The notes under the pieces: model-generated | What the model was told of the DNA's origin: nothing | The model's database searches: none | The model's input: only the letters and a program-made list of their open reading frames with translations | Shown here: one piece after another, positions 15,074 to 23,266 of the stretch | How positions within the stretch are numbered: position 1 is the stretch's first letter | How the letters are laid out: every line of letters starts with the position of its first letter | Position numbers and translations under genes: made by a program | NCBI RefSeq assembly: GCF_000802155.2 | Contig: NZ_JQGJ02000029.1 | Coordinates: 1 to 41,102 of the forward strand | DNA from: Pseudomonas frederiksbergensis | Lineage (GTDB): Bacteria > Pseudomonadota > Gammaproteobacteria > Pseudomonadales > Pseudomonadaceae | Direction: 5' to 3' | Length of the DNA stretch: 41,102 nt

Positions 15074-15579
15074 TGTTTACCAACCGCGTGAGACAGGCCA
15101 TCGCGGCCACCCTGCAAGGCCTGCCGTTGTCGGCGACTGTGGAAGATTTCACCCCGCCGAAGATCGAATTCGACATGGAAGAGATGCGTGGCGGCCGCTT
15201 CATTGGCGAGGAAATGGCCAAGGGCGGCAAGGTGCTGACGGCCAAGCTGACCCTGCAAGGTCTCGGCCCTGAAGTCATGCTGGCGCTGGGCGTGAGTGTT
15301 GGTGACGACATTCTGCTGAACGTGCGCGAGGCCGGCCAGGACCAGGACGGCAATACCTGGTTCACCTACCACACGGTGGGCGGCAAGTTGAAATCCCTTG
15401 AGGAAACCGCGCTGAAAATGGGCGAGAAGCCCAAGACCAATCTTGAGCTGTCCTGCCGCACTTACAACCGCCTGGAAAACGGCGTGCCGGTGATCGACAT
15501 CGACGTGCGCACCCAGAAGTTCGTGCTCAACGGCGTCGACATTCTTGGCGATGCCCGTCGTGCGGTGTTGCTGCCTTAA
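15073..15579 (+). CDS. Tail tube protein FII (P2-like)
   Basis: A 168-residue protein, the normal FII length, starting MFTNRVRQAIAATLQGLPL. It contains EFDMEEMRGGRFIGEEMAKG and VRTQKFVLNGVDILGDARRAVLL, both characteristic of P2-type tube subunits. Hexameric rings stack to form the inner tube. Directly follows its sheath partner. Confidence 0.92.
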   Translation: MFTNRVRQAIAATLQGLPLSATVEDFTPPKIEFDMEEMRGGRFIGEEMAKGGKVLTAKLTLQGLGPEVMLALGVSVGDDILLNVREAGQDQDGNTWFTYHTVGGKLKSLEETALKMGEKPKTNLELSCRTYNRLENGVPVIDIDVRTQKFVLNGVDILGDARRAVLLP

Positions 15580-15600
15580 GCCTTTGCCAGCCGGCAGATG

Positions 15601-15640
15601 CAGTCCCCTGTGGGAGCAGGCTCGCTCCCCGCAGGTTGTC
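15601..15640. repeat. Single REP-like repeat inside the tail operon
   Basis: CCCCTGTGGGAGCAGGCTCG followed by CTCCCCGCAGG resembles one arm of the REP repeats at 5687 and forms an imperfect hairpin. It lies between the tube gene and the tail chaperone gene. Confidence 0.6.
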
Positions 15641-15666
15641 CGCTGAATCACCAAGGAATTGATTTC

Positions 15667-16233
15667 ATGTCCTGGATACCTCCTACCCATGAACTGTTGT
15701 CGCCGATCACCGGTGACGACGGTTCGCAGATCGAGCAGCTCACACTCAAACCGCTGTTCTACGCCGCGCAAAAAGACGCCCTGGCTCGCGCTGGCGATGA
15801 CGAAGACGAGCAGTTCTTCGAGCTGGCCAAGTTGGCCACCGGCCTGTCGGGCAAGGAACTCGACCAGCTCAAACGCCCGGACTACGTGAGCATTGCCCAG
15901 TACGTGCACGAAATGTCCACGCGCCCGGCGTCGTATTTTCTGGATGACCCACAGGCCGATCCTGACCAGGTGCAGCTGCTGCAACCGCTCGACGTCGCGG
16001 GCCGCAGCCTGACCTCGTTGACCCTGGAAATGCCGGTGCTGCGTGCGACCAAGGCCATGAAAAAGCTGAAGACGGCCAAGGAGCGCGCCGAGTTCATCAC
16101 CGCCCATTGCACCGGCCTGATGATTCCCGATCTCGATCTTTTAAGCGTGCCCGACTGGACCCAGTTGCAGGTACGCATCGACGATTTTTTAAACAAACCG
16201 GCGGACTTCTTTCGGAGCGCGACATCGAAGTGA
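15667..16233 (+). CDS. Tail assembly chaperone E (short product)
   Basis: The 188-residue protein starts MSWIPPTHELLSPITGDDGS, after a REP repeat, behind CAAGGAATTG. It is the zero-frame product of an E/E' pair, the proteins that load the tape measure and guide tube assembly in contractile tails. It is longer than P2 E and helical throughout. Near the end, a T TTT TTA heptamer in the correct phase (16185-16191) allows a -1 frameshift into an extended product. Without slippage the protein ends FLNKPADFFRSATSK. Confidence 0.85.
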   Translation: MSWIPPTHELLSPITGDDGSQIEQLTLKPLFYAAQKDALARAGDDEDEQFFELAKLATGLSGKELDQLKRPDYVSIAQYVHEMSTRPASYFLDDPQADPDQVQLLQPLDVAGRSLTSLTLEMPVLRATKAMKKLKTAKERAEFITAHCTGLMIPDLDLLSVPDWTQLQVRIDDFLNKPADFFRSATSK

Positions 16234-16355
16234 TCCTCGATGTGGTGCCGCTCATTTACTCGGTAAGTGAGGCGGAAATCCTGGAGTGGGACGCCGGCAA
16301 GGCCTTGCGCCGCTACGACATCGCGATCACTCGCCTTGGCGTGAAACAGGAGTAG
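16185..16355 (+). other. -1 programmed frameshift site and E' extension
   Basis: At 16185-16191 the heptamer TTTTTTA is phased X XXY YYZ with the E frame (codons TTT, TTA). Slipping back one base continues KQTGGLLSERDIEVILDVVP and ends ...AITRLGVKQE at 16355, seven bases before the tape measure start. This gives the usual G/GT-type long chaperone of about 229 residues. The extension frame has natural protein composition and fills an otherwise empty gap, which supports real expression. Not experimentally shown here. Confidence 0.82.
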
Positions 16356-16361
16356 AACAGG

Positions 16362-18425
16362 ATGGCAGACAATACGTTTTCGCTGTCCGGCGTGGCGAGC
16401 ATAGGCAGCGTATCCGAAACATCGGGGCTGAACCTGGCATTGACCACGGCCAGTCTCGACATCCGCCTGCTGGTGTCGGAACAGGTCAAATTGCGGGAAA
16501 CGCTGACATTGCTGAACGTTGCCTTGTCACAGCAGCAGTCGTTGCTCAAGGCAAGCGGATCGACGGCCGCTTCAAGCAGCGAGCCGAAATCCAAGCTAAA
16601 GGCCGAGGTTGAACAAAGCGCACCACCCGATCGACGCAAGTCTTCCATTGCCTTGGAGTTGGCGATGGTTGAGCTCAATCTGGTGGCGAAACTGAGCAAG
16701 GACCAGCTCTCTGGCATGGCGATCGCCAACCTGAAGATGGCCAGCGAAAAACAGGTGGCTCCCAGCGGGGCGACAGCGGTGCAACTCGCGCAGGTCGAAC
16801 AGGTAGCGGCGAAAGCAGGTATCGGCAGTGGCCTCGAACCAGCCAGGAAGCAGGACGAGTTGCTGAATTTCACTCGCGACAGTGCGGTCATGGCGTCGGC
16901 GTTCGGGCTTGATGTCAAGGCTGCCAGCGAAATGTTGCTGGCCTGGCGCACAGCGCTGGATCTGGACCGGGGACAAAGCCTGGGCCTGGCGGATGCGACC
17001 AATCACCTTGGCAACAGCGGCCTGAATGTCAAAGCGGCCGATATCGGCTCGGTCGTACAACGCGGTGGCGAGGCTGGCATCGCCGCGGGCATGACCCCGC
17101 AGCAAGTGGCGGCCCTCGCGGCAGCGTTCCTGAACAGCGGCGTGGACAAGGCAGGCGCCGGTGAGGCTTTGAACGTATTCACCACGGTGCTGGCCAAGGG
17201 GAATGCAGCTTCACCGCAGCAGCGTCAGGCCTGGACCGAGCTGGACCCCAGGTTCAATTCGGCGATGGTGGCCGACGGTTTGCGTACGGACGCATCGGGA
17301 ACCATCACCCTGGTGCTTGAAGCTCTGAAGAAAAAACCTGCCGAAGAACAACAGTCGCTTGCCAAGATTCTGTTTGGCGATAACACGGCGATCCTTGAGC
17401 TGCTGAAAAAACCGCAAGACACGCAGAAAGCGTTTGCGCTGGTGTCCGAGCGGACCACTGACGGAGCGTTGCCGAAGTACGACGGCTCCGTTGCCAAGGC
17501 CGCCGAAACGCTTGGGGATACGTCACAAGGACGATGGAACGCTCATCAGGCGAATCAGACGCGCCTGTCCTCGGCGGTTGGCAATGCGCTGATGCCGGTG
17601 GATGACGGTTTGACGGCCTCCCTCGATACAGTGACGGGCGGTTTGAGTTCGCTGGCAGAAGCGTCGCCGAAGGCTGCAGCAGGCGTTGCGCTTGCAGTCG
17701 CGGCCGTAGCCTCTCTGGTGGCGCTGCTTGGCAACGCTGTGTTGTCGGAGGGGCTTTCGAGGGTGGGCAAAAAGGTCCTGGACCAGACCGCCGCTCGCCT
17801 GCCAGAAAGCGTGGGGGACGTAATCGCCGACGCTGGTGACGGTACCCGCAAGGGCAAGGGCGGCAAAAAAGGAGCGCCCCGCGTGACCAGGACCAGGCCT
17901 GCCGGCAGGGCGAGCCGTTTGATGGGGGCCGTGGCCAAGGCCCAACCCCTGGTCAGCAAAGCAGCGGCACCGCTAATGGTGGTCAGTGCCGGATACGATG
18001 CCTACAAAGGATTGCGCGACGGCGACGACAAGGCCGTTGGAGGTGCCGTCGGCCAGATGACCGGAACGGTCGTTGGGGCGGCGATCGGGTCGTTCCTTCT
18101 GCCTGGAATCGGCACCGCAATCGGCGGTTTCGTGGGCGGTATGGCCGGTTCATGGCTAGGCGAGCAACTGGCGTCGCCCAGTGATCGGCTCAAGGCGCCA
18201 GAGGCGGTGACCCAAGACTTGATCAGCGCCCAGACCACAGCCCAGACCACCACTCAACAGAACAACATGACCGCCAACATCTACATCAACGGCCAGGATC
18301 AGGCCAGTGCAAGTCAGTTGGCGAACCTGGTCGTGCAACAGATCAGTGGCCAGTTCGGCCTGACATCCATGCCCAACACACTGGCCATGCGCAGTGACGC
18401 TGCCCTGACCGACGGAGGTACGTGA
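16362..18425 (+). CDS. Tail tape measure protein (P2 T-like)
   Basis: A 687-residue protein. It has a helical N-terminus with coiled-coil potential (LDIRLLVSEQVKLRETLTLL), a TP901-type tape-measure core with DSAVMASAFGLDVKAASEML and VDKAGAGEALNVFTTVLAKG, a hydrophobic part (AAAGVALAVAAVASLVALLG), and a glycine-zipper membrane-like segment (VVGAAIGSFLLPGIGTAIGG) near residue 575. Its length sets tail length; P2-type tails of R-pyocin size use about 700 residues. It fills the tube lumen and its C-terminal hydrophobic part probably inserts in the target inner membrane. The stop overlaps the next start (GTGATG). Confidence 0.88.
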   Translation: MADNTFSLSGVASIGSVSETSGLNLALTTASLDIRLLVSEQVKLRETLTLLNVALSQQQSLLKASGSTAASSSEPKSKLKAEVEQSAPPDRRKSSIALELAMVELNLVAKLSKDQLSGMAIANLKMASEKQVAPSGATAVQLAQVEQVAAKAGIGSGLEPARKQDELLNFTRDSAVMASAFGLDVKAASEMLLAWRTALDLDRGQSLGLADATNHLGNSGLNVKAADIGSVVQRGGEAGIAAGMTPQQVAALAAAFLNSGVDKAGAGEALNVFTTVLAKGNAASPQQRQAWTELDPRFNSAMVADGLRTDASGTITLVLEALKKKPAEEQQSLAKILFGDNTAILELLKKPQDTQKAFALVSERTTDGALPKYDGSVAKAAETLGDTSQGRWNAHQANQTRLSSAVGNALMPVDDGLTASLDTVTGGLSSLAEASPKAAAGVALAVAAVASLVALLGNAVLSEGLSRVGKKVLDQTAARLPESVGDVIADAGDGTRKGKGGKKGAPRVTRTRPAGRASRLMGAVAKAQPLVSKAAAPLMVVSAGYDAYKGLRDGDDKAVGGAVGQMTGTVVGAAIGSFLLPGIGTAIGGFVGGMAGSWLGEQLASPSDRLKAPEAVTQDLISAQTTAQTTTQQNNMTANIYINGQDQASASQLANLVVQQISGQFGLTSMPNTLAMRSDAALTDGGT

Positions 18426-18808
18426 TGCGTCAACAAATGGCCCTCGGCAGTTTCATCTTTGGCCTGTCGAGAAATTTTGCTTACCACCAATTGGTACACA
18501 CGTCGGATGGCGGCTGGAAAAACATCGACATCCTCACCAGCAAGCCCAAGTCCAGCCAGATCGGCCAAGGCCTGCAAGGGCTGACGATCACCGGCAAATC
18601 GATGTACGCGACCGCCATGGATCGCCTCGATGAGTTGCGCGCTTTGCAGGCGCTGCGCGTCCCGTTGCCGTTGGTCGACGGCATCGGTCGCAACTGGGGT
18701 CTGTGGCGGATCAATAATGTCACGGAAACCCAGACCGCAATCATTGATGACGGCACGGCGATGGTGGTCGGTTGGGTGGTTGATTTGACGGAGTTCGCCA
18801 ATGCGTAG
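18425..18808 (+). CDS. Tail protein U (P2-like)
   Basis: A 127-residue protein starting MRQQMALGSFIFGLSR, with the family motifs GGWKNIDILTSKPKSSQIGQ and the C-terminal GWVVDLTEFA. P2 gpU caps or completes the tail tube. The gene overlaps both its neighbours, in the order T-U-X-D found in R-pyocins. Confidence 0.85.
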   Translation: MRQQMALGSFIFGLSRNFAYHQLVHTSDGGWKNIDILTSKPKSSQIGQGLQGLTITGKSMYATAMDRLDELRALQALRVPLPLVDGIGRNWGLWRINNVTETQTAIIDDGTAMVVGWVVDLTEFANA

Positions 18809-19013
18809 GGTTCGAAGTATCGCCGGTGATTCGGTGAATCTGCTGCTGTATCGCGAGCTGGAGCGTTGTGACGACGTCGTCGAGGAGGCGCTCTGGCAGC
18901 TCAATCCGGGGTTGGCTGAATGGGGTCCGGTATTGCCTGCGGGCATATGGGTGGTCTTGCCGGAAGTGGAGCTCAAGCCCGTGGCAACCCCACCGGTTTC
19001 GGCCTGGGATTAA
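18801..19013 (+). CDS. Tail protein X (P2-like, LysM-type)
   Basis: A 70-residue protein, MRRVRSIAGDSVNLLLYREL, with a LysM-like pattern (EEALWQLNPGLAEWGPVLPAG; WVVLPEV) that is the known form of gpX. It joins the spike/hub to the tail. Short overlap with U and AAGGAGG ahead of gene D. Confidence 0.88.
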   Translation: MRRVRSIAGDSVNLLLYRELERCDDVVEEALWQLNPGLAEWGPVLPAGIWVVLPEVELKPVATPPVSAWD

Positions 19014-19022
19014 GGAGGCGAC

Positions 19023-20039
19023 ATGTCATTGGGTTTTACGCCTGCGGTGGAAATTTATGGCGCGAATGCCGCGCTGCTCAACGAGCGCCTGCTCAAGTGG
19101 GAGCATGTCGACGCGGCGGGGATCGAGTCCGATCAACTGACGCTCACCATCAGCCTGGACGGGCTCGAAGGGTTGCCCAGCCTGGGCGGGAAAATCGGCC
19201 TGCGGGTGGGTTATCTGGAGTCGGGACTGGTGGATAAAGGCGAGTTCGTCATCACTCGGCGCACGCCGTTCCTGTTTCCGCTGCAACTCGTTCTGGTGGC
19301 CATGGCGGCGCCGTTCAGCGCGGCGGACCAGACGGGCTTCAAGCAACGCCGATCTGTCAGCCATGGCCCGACGACTCTGGGGGCGCTGTTTCGTCAACTG
19401 ACCTCCAGGCACGGGTTTTCGCCCCGTGTGGCGCCGGACCTGTCGCTGATCAGAATCGAGCACGTCGACCAGTCCAACGAAACCGACATGGGTTTCCTCA
19501 CGCGCCTTGCCCACCGTTATGACGCCGTCGCCAAACCGGTCAACGAGTTGTATGTACTGGCCCGGCGCGGTCAGGCGAAGTCGTTGTCGGGCAAGGTCCT
19601 GCCCGAGATGAAACTGTCAGTGACGACGAACAATCGTCCGGGTGATCACGCTTTCATTTCGGCCAAGCTGGATGAAACCGCGCGGGCAAAGTACGACGGT
19701 TGCAAGACCACTTGGTGGGATGCGGCGGCGGGCACGCTTCGGGTCGAGGAGAGCGGAATCGCGCCGTTCAAGACCCTGCGCCAGCGCTTCCAGAGCGCAG
19801 AGGAAGCCCGCGCCGCCGGTGAAGGCGAGGTGCGCCGGATGTTACGCGAAGCCTTGAAAGTGAAGATCGAATGCCCCGGCAATCCGGGGTTGTCCGCCGA
19901 GGGCATCGTACTGCTGGACCCCACCTGGCCGGATTTCATGCGCGGGCGCTGGTCGATCGACAAGGTCACCGCCAGCGGCGACCGGGAAAAAAGCTACCGC
20001 TGCAGCATCGACGCGACCTGCCTGGACGCCAAGGCCTGA
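19023..20039 (+). CDS. Baseplate hub / phage late control D protein
   Basis: The 338-residue protein carries the gpD hub features FTPAVEIYGANAALLNERLL, LEGLPSLGGKIGLRVGYLE, RIEHVDQSNETDMGFLTRLA and the C-terminal FMRGRWSIDKVTAS. In contractile tails it forms the hub on which the spike sits. In the R2-pyocin cluster the endolysin gene follows D; here a REP repeat and the second, Mu-like tail array follow instead. Confidence 0.9.
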   Translation: MSLGFTPAVEIYGANAALLNERLLKWEHVDAAGIESDQLTLTISLDGLEGLPSLGGKIGLRVGYLESGLVDKGEFVITRRTPFLFPLQLVLVAMAAPFSAADQTGFKQRRSVSHGPTTLGALFRQLTSRHGFSPRVAPDLSLIRIEHVDQSNETDMGFLTRLAHRYDAVAKPVNELYVLARRGQAKSLSGKVLPEMKLSVTTNNRPGDHAFISAKLDETARAKYDGCKTTWWDAAAGTLRVEESGIAPFKTLRQRFQSAEEARAAGEGEVRRMLREALKVKIECPGNPGLSAEGIVLLDPTWPDFMRGRWSIDKVTASGDREKSYRCSIDATCLDAKA

Positions 20040-20045
20040 CCCTAC

Positions 20046-20134
20046 CCCCTGTGGGAACTCGCGATAGCGGTATCCCATTCAACATTTCTGCTGCCTGACC
20101 CACCGCCATCGCGAGCAAGCCCGTTCCCACGGGG
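20046..20134. repeat. REP-type inverted repeat pair between the two tail arrays
   Basis: CCCTGTGGGAACTCGCGATA on the left and TCGCGAGCAAGCCCGTTCCC followed by ACGGGG on the right form an imperfect inverted pair like the one at 5687. It lies exactly at the boundary between the P2-like and the Mu-like tail genes. Confidence 0.75.
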
Positions 20135-20167
20135 TTCGCTCGCACCTTCAGATACTGGAGTCCCTCG

Positions 20168-20752
20168 ATGAAGATCACCCCGATCCTCACGCAACTGCGT
20201 GAGCAATGCCCCACGCTCGCCCATCGCGTGGCCGCAGGCTTTGACCTCGCCACGCTGCAAGCCGAGGCCCCGCTGCAAACCCCCTGCGCCTATGTCCTGC
20301 CCACCGCCGACATCGCCGGCAAGAACGCGGCGCAAAACGTCACGCTGCAAGCGGTGCGTGATCGCTTCGATGCGGTGCTGGTGCTTGACGCCACTGACGC
20401 GACAAAAGCGCTGGATCTGTTGCACGACCTGCGGGCCGAACTGTGGCGGGCGCTGGTGGGGTTCAAGCCGGGCGCTGAGTACACCGGCGTCGAGTACGAC
20501 GGCAGCGAACTGGTTTCCATCAACAGCAGCCGTGTGTCGTACCGGCTGCGCTTTTTCGCCGAGTTCCAGCTGGGCCGCAACCTGGCGAGCCAGCCTGCCG
20601 AAAGCTGGCACGAGCGTGAACTGGACGGCTTGTCGTCCTTTACCGGGGCCACCGTGCGGGTCGATGCCATCGATCCGGCGGACCCCAACCTGAAACATCC
20701 CGGCCCCGACGGGCGCGTGGAACTGACTTTCTCTGGAGACGTAACCCCATGA
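20168..20752 (+). CDS. Tail terminator, Mu gp37-like
   Basis: A 194-residue protein starting MKITPILTQLREQCPTLAHR, with APLQTPCAYVLPTADIAGKN, DRFDAVLVLDATDATKALDL and a beta-rich RVSYRLRFFAEFQLG. This matches the gp37-family tail terminator (joining protein) of Mu-like tails, which caps the tube and sheath. The C-terminal 35 residues contain PNLKHPGPDGRVELTFSGDV. It overlaps the DUF2635-like gene by four bases. First gene of the second array. Confidence 0.85.
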   Translation: MKITPILTQLREQCPTLAHRVAAGFDLATLQAEAPLQTPCAYVLPTADIAGKNAAQNVTLQAVRDRFDAVLVLDATDATKALDLLHDLRAELWRALVGFKPGAEYTGVEYDGSELVSINSSRVSYRLRFFAEFQLGRNLASQPAESWHERELDGLSSFTGATVRVDAIDPADPNLKHPGPDGRVELTFSGDVTP

Positions 20753-20931
20753 GCAAACGCATCACCGTGCTGCCGGCCCCGGGCCGTGCCGTACCGGACC
20801 CGGAAGCGGGCGATCTGTTGCCCCTCGAAGGCCGTGAAGTGCCGGACAACGCCTGGTGGCGTCGACGTCTGGCCGATGGCGATATCACTACCAAAACCGT
20901 GAAAGCGGCAAAACCACAGGGAGCCAAATAA
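20749..20931 (+). CDS. DUF2635-like small tail protein
   Basis: A 60-residue protein (MSKRITVLPAPGRAVPDPEA; EGREVPDNAWWRRRLADGDI) typical of the DUF2635 proteins that precede Mu-type sheath genes. Ends with a basic tail. Its stop overlaps the sheath start by one base (TAATG). Molecular function not known. Confidence 0.85.
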   Translation: MSKRITVLPAPGRAVPDPEAGDLLPLEGREVPDNAWWRRRLADGDITTKTVKAAKPQGAK

Positions 20932-22427
20932 TGGCGATCGGATTCAGCAACATTCCCGCGGACATTCGTGTTCCGCTGTTCTACGCCGAAATGGACAACT
21001 CGGCCGCCAATAGCGCGTCATCGGCCATGCGCCGGTTGATCGTCGCCCAGGTCAACGACAACGTTGCGCCGGCCGAGGTCGGCAAGCTGGTGCTGGTGTC
21101 CAGCGTCGCGCTGGCCAAGAGCATCGGCGGGCAGGGCTCGATGCTCGCCGCGATGTACGACACCTGGCGCAAGACCGACCCGCTCGGGGATATCTGGTGC
21201 CTGCCACTGCACAATGTCGAGGGTTCGATCGCCAAGGGCGTGCTGACCCTCACCGGCGCCGCGACACAAAGCGGCGTGCTCAACTTGTACGTCGGCGGTG
21301 TGCGTGTCCAGGCGGCTATCGTCAACGGCGCCACGGCGGCCCAGGCCGCCACTGCGCTGGCGTTGAAAATCAATGCCGCCGCCGATCTGCCGGTGACTGC
21401 CGCGGCCGCCGAAGGCGTCGTGACCCTCAGCGCCAAATGGACCGGCGACAGCGGCAACGACATCAGCCTGCAGTTCAATCGCCTGGGCAAGAGCAATGGC
21501 GAAGACACCCCGGCGGGGCTGACCACCGCCATCACCGCGATGACCGGCGGCGCCGGTGTGCCGGACCAGACCGCTGCAGTCGCGGCCCTGGGCGATGAGC
21601 CGTTCGAGTTCATCGCCATGCCCTGGTCCGATGTATCGAGCCTCAACACCTGGCAAGCGGTCATGGACGACAGCACCGGCCGCTGGTCCTGGGCCAAGCA
21701 GTTGTTTGGTCATGTCTACAGCGCCAAGCGCGGCACCCTCGGCACCCTGGTCGCCGCAGGTCAGGCGCGCAACGACCAGCACATGACCATCCAGGCGCTG
21801 GAAATGGGCGTCCCGCAACCGTTCTGGGTACAGGCCGCTGCTTTGGCGGCTCGCACTGCGGTATTCATCTCTGCCGACGCCAGCCGTCCAACCCAAAGCG
21901 GCAGCCTGCCAGGCCTGGACCCGGCGCCGGCCAGCGAGCGCTTCACCCTGACCGAGCGTCAGTCGCTGCTCAACTACGGCATCGCCACGGCCTATTACGA
22001 AGGCGGCTACGTGCGCATCCAGCGTTCCATCACCACGTACCAGAAAAATGCTTTCGGCCAGGCTGACAACTCCTACCTGGACAGTGAAACCATGCACCAG
22101 TCGGCATTCATTGTTCGCCGCCTGCAAAGCGTGATTACCAGCAAGTACGGTCGCCACAAACTGGCCTCGGACGGTACCCGTTTCGGCGCCGGCCAGCCCA
22201 TCGTGACCCCGAGCACCATCCGCGGCGAGTTGATCGCGCAATACGCCAAGCTCGAACTGGAAGGCCATGTGGAAAACGCCGAGCTGTTCGCCGAGCACCT
22301 GATCGTCGAGCGTGACAGCCAGGATCCGAGCCGGATCAATGTGCTGTTCCCGCCTGACTACATCAACGGCCTGCGGGTGTTCGCGCTGCTCAACCAATTC
22401 CGCCTGCAATACGACGCCGCTGCCTGA
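20931..22427 (+). CDS. Tail sheath protein, Mu gpL-like
   Basis: A 498-residue protein from the ATG at 20931. It has the Mu-like sheath core: SNIPADIRVPLFYAEMDNS, YDTWRKTDPLGDIWCLPL, DEPFEFIAMPWSD, ARNDQHMTIQALEMGVPQPF, and the handshake C-terminus SRINVLFPPDYINGLRVFAL. The 110 residues in the middle (about 105-205; TLTGAATQSGVLNLYVGGVR) form an Ig-like insertion. It shares no obvious identity with the P2-like sheath at 13907, so the window encodes two independent contractile machines. Confidence 0.92.
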   Translation: MAIGFSNIPADIRVPLFYAEMDNSAANSASSAMRRLIVAQVNDNVAPAEVGKLVLVSSVALAKSIGGQGSMLAAMYDTWRKTDPLGDIWCLPLHNVEGSIAKGVLTLTGAATQSGVLNLYVGGVRVQAAIVNGATAAQAATALALKINAAADLPVTAAAAEGVVTLSAKWTGDSGNDISLQFNRLGKSNGEDTPAGLTTAITAMTGGAGVPDQTAAVAALGDEPFEFIAMPWSDVSSLNTWQAVMDDSTGRWSWAKQLFGHVYSAKRGTLGTLVAAGQARNDQHMTIQALEMGVPQPFWVQAAALAARTAVFISADASRPTQSGSLPGLDPAPASERFTLTERQSLLNYGIATAYYEGGYVRIQRSITTYQKNAFGQADNSYLDSETMHQSAFIVRRLQSVITSKYGRHKLASDGTRFGAGQPIVTPSTIRGELIAQYAKLELEGHVENAELFAEHLIVERDSQDPSRINVLFPPDYINGLRVFALLNQFRLQYDAAA

Positions 22428-22451
22428 CAGTGATGCTCAATTGCTTGATTC

Positions 22452-22475
22452 AGCCCACCTCGCGTGGGCTTTTTT
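22452..22475 (+). terminator. Terminator between sheath and tube genes
   Basis: Stem AGCCCAC/GTGGGCT with loop CTCGC, followed by TTTTTA. It probably lowers transcription downstream of the sheath gene. Confidence 0.75.
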
Positions 22476-22494
22476 ATTTGAAGGGAGAAACACC

Positions 22495-22842
22495 ATGGGT
22501 CAACTGATTGCGGGCACCTGCTACGTCAAAGTGGACGGCGCTCAACTGACCATCAATGGCGGCTGCGAAGCGCCACTGATGTTCACCAAACGCGAAACCG
22601 TCGTACCGGGTTTCTACAAGGAAACCGACATCGCCCCGTCGTTCAAGGTGACGGCACTGCACACCGCGGACTTCCCGCTCAAGCAACTGGTGGCTGGCAC
22701 CGACATGACCGTCACCTGCGAATTCAACAACGGCAAGGTCTACGTGCTGGCCGGCGCCTACCTGGTGGAAGAACCGGTATCCAAGGGCGACGACGCCACC
22801 ATCGAGCTGAAATTCGAAGGCATCAAGGGGACCTGGCAATGA
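22495..22842 (+). CDS. Tail tube protein, Mu gpM-like
   Basis: A 115-residue protein starting MGQLIAGTCYVKVDGAQLTI, with CEAPLMFTKRETVVPGFYKE and NGKVYVLAGAYLVEEPV, a typical short Mu-type tube subunit. Behind AAGGGAGAAA. Overlaps the chaperone gene by four bases. Confidence 0.92.
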   Translation: MGQLIAGTCYVKVDGAQLTINGGCEAPLMFTKRETVVPGFYKETDIAPSFKVTALHTADFPLKQLVAGTDMTVTCEFNNGKVYVLAGAYLVEEPVSKGDDATIELKFEGIKGTWQ

Positions 22843-23135
22843 CTGACGTCGTGACCTTGAGGGTGGCCATCGAGGCCCACGGCGAGCCGTTGAGCGAGCT
22901 GACCCTGCGCCGTCCGACGGTGCAGGAAGTCCGGGCGATCAAGGCGCTGCCGTACAAGATCGACAAGAGCGAGGAGGTGAGCCTGGACATGGACGTCGCG
23001 GCCAAATACATCGCGGTGTGCGCCGGTATCCCGCCGTCGTCGGTCAACCAGTTGGACCTGGCTGACCTCAATGCCTTGAGCTGGGCCGTCGCGAGTTTTT
23101 TCATGAGTGCGGCGTCGCGGCCATCGGCGACCTGA
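22839..23135 (+). CDS. Tail assembly chaperone (short product), Mu gp41-like
   Basis: A 98-residue protein (MTDVVTLRVAIEAHGEPLSE; TLRRPTVQEVRAIKALPYKI; MDVAAKYIAVCAGIPPSSVN) of the phage tail assembly family (Mu gp41/P2 E). It overlaps the tube gene and is followed by a -1 frameshift signal. The zero-frame product ends FFMSAASRPSAT. Confidence 0.87.
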   Translation: MTDVVTLRVAIEAHGEPLSELTLRRPTVQEVRAIKALPYKIDKSEEVSLDMDVAAKYIAVCAGIPPSSVNQLDLADLNALSWAVASFFMSAASRPSAT

Positions 23136-23266
23136 TCGCCGCCGCCTATGACCTGGCCTGGTTCTGGAAGGTTGACCCCGAACAGATGATGGCCAGGCCA
23201 CTGGACGTGCTCCGGGAATCCTTGGAGCACGCGCAACGGATCAATGCGATGCAGCAGGTGCAGTGA
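23096..23266 (+). other. -1 programmed frameshift site and chaperone extension
   Basis: The heptamer TTTTTTC at 23096-23102 is phased T TTT TTC with the zero frame. After a -1 slip the sequence continues HECGVAAIGDLIAAAYDLAW and ends AMQQVQ at the TGA (23264-23266), which overlaps the tape measure start. The extended product is about 142 residues. The extension has normal composition and closes a gap that otherwise holds no gene. Same logic as at 16185, in an unrelated tail type. Confidence 0.85.

Noticed and set aside
21018..22409. 463-residue minus-strand frame
   Set aside because: Mirror frame of the Mu-like sheath gene; His/Gln/Arg/Gly-rich with no domain.
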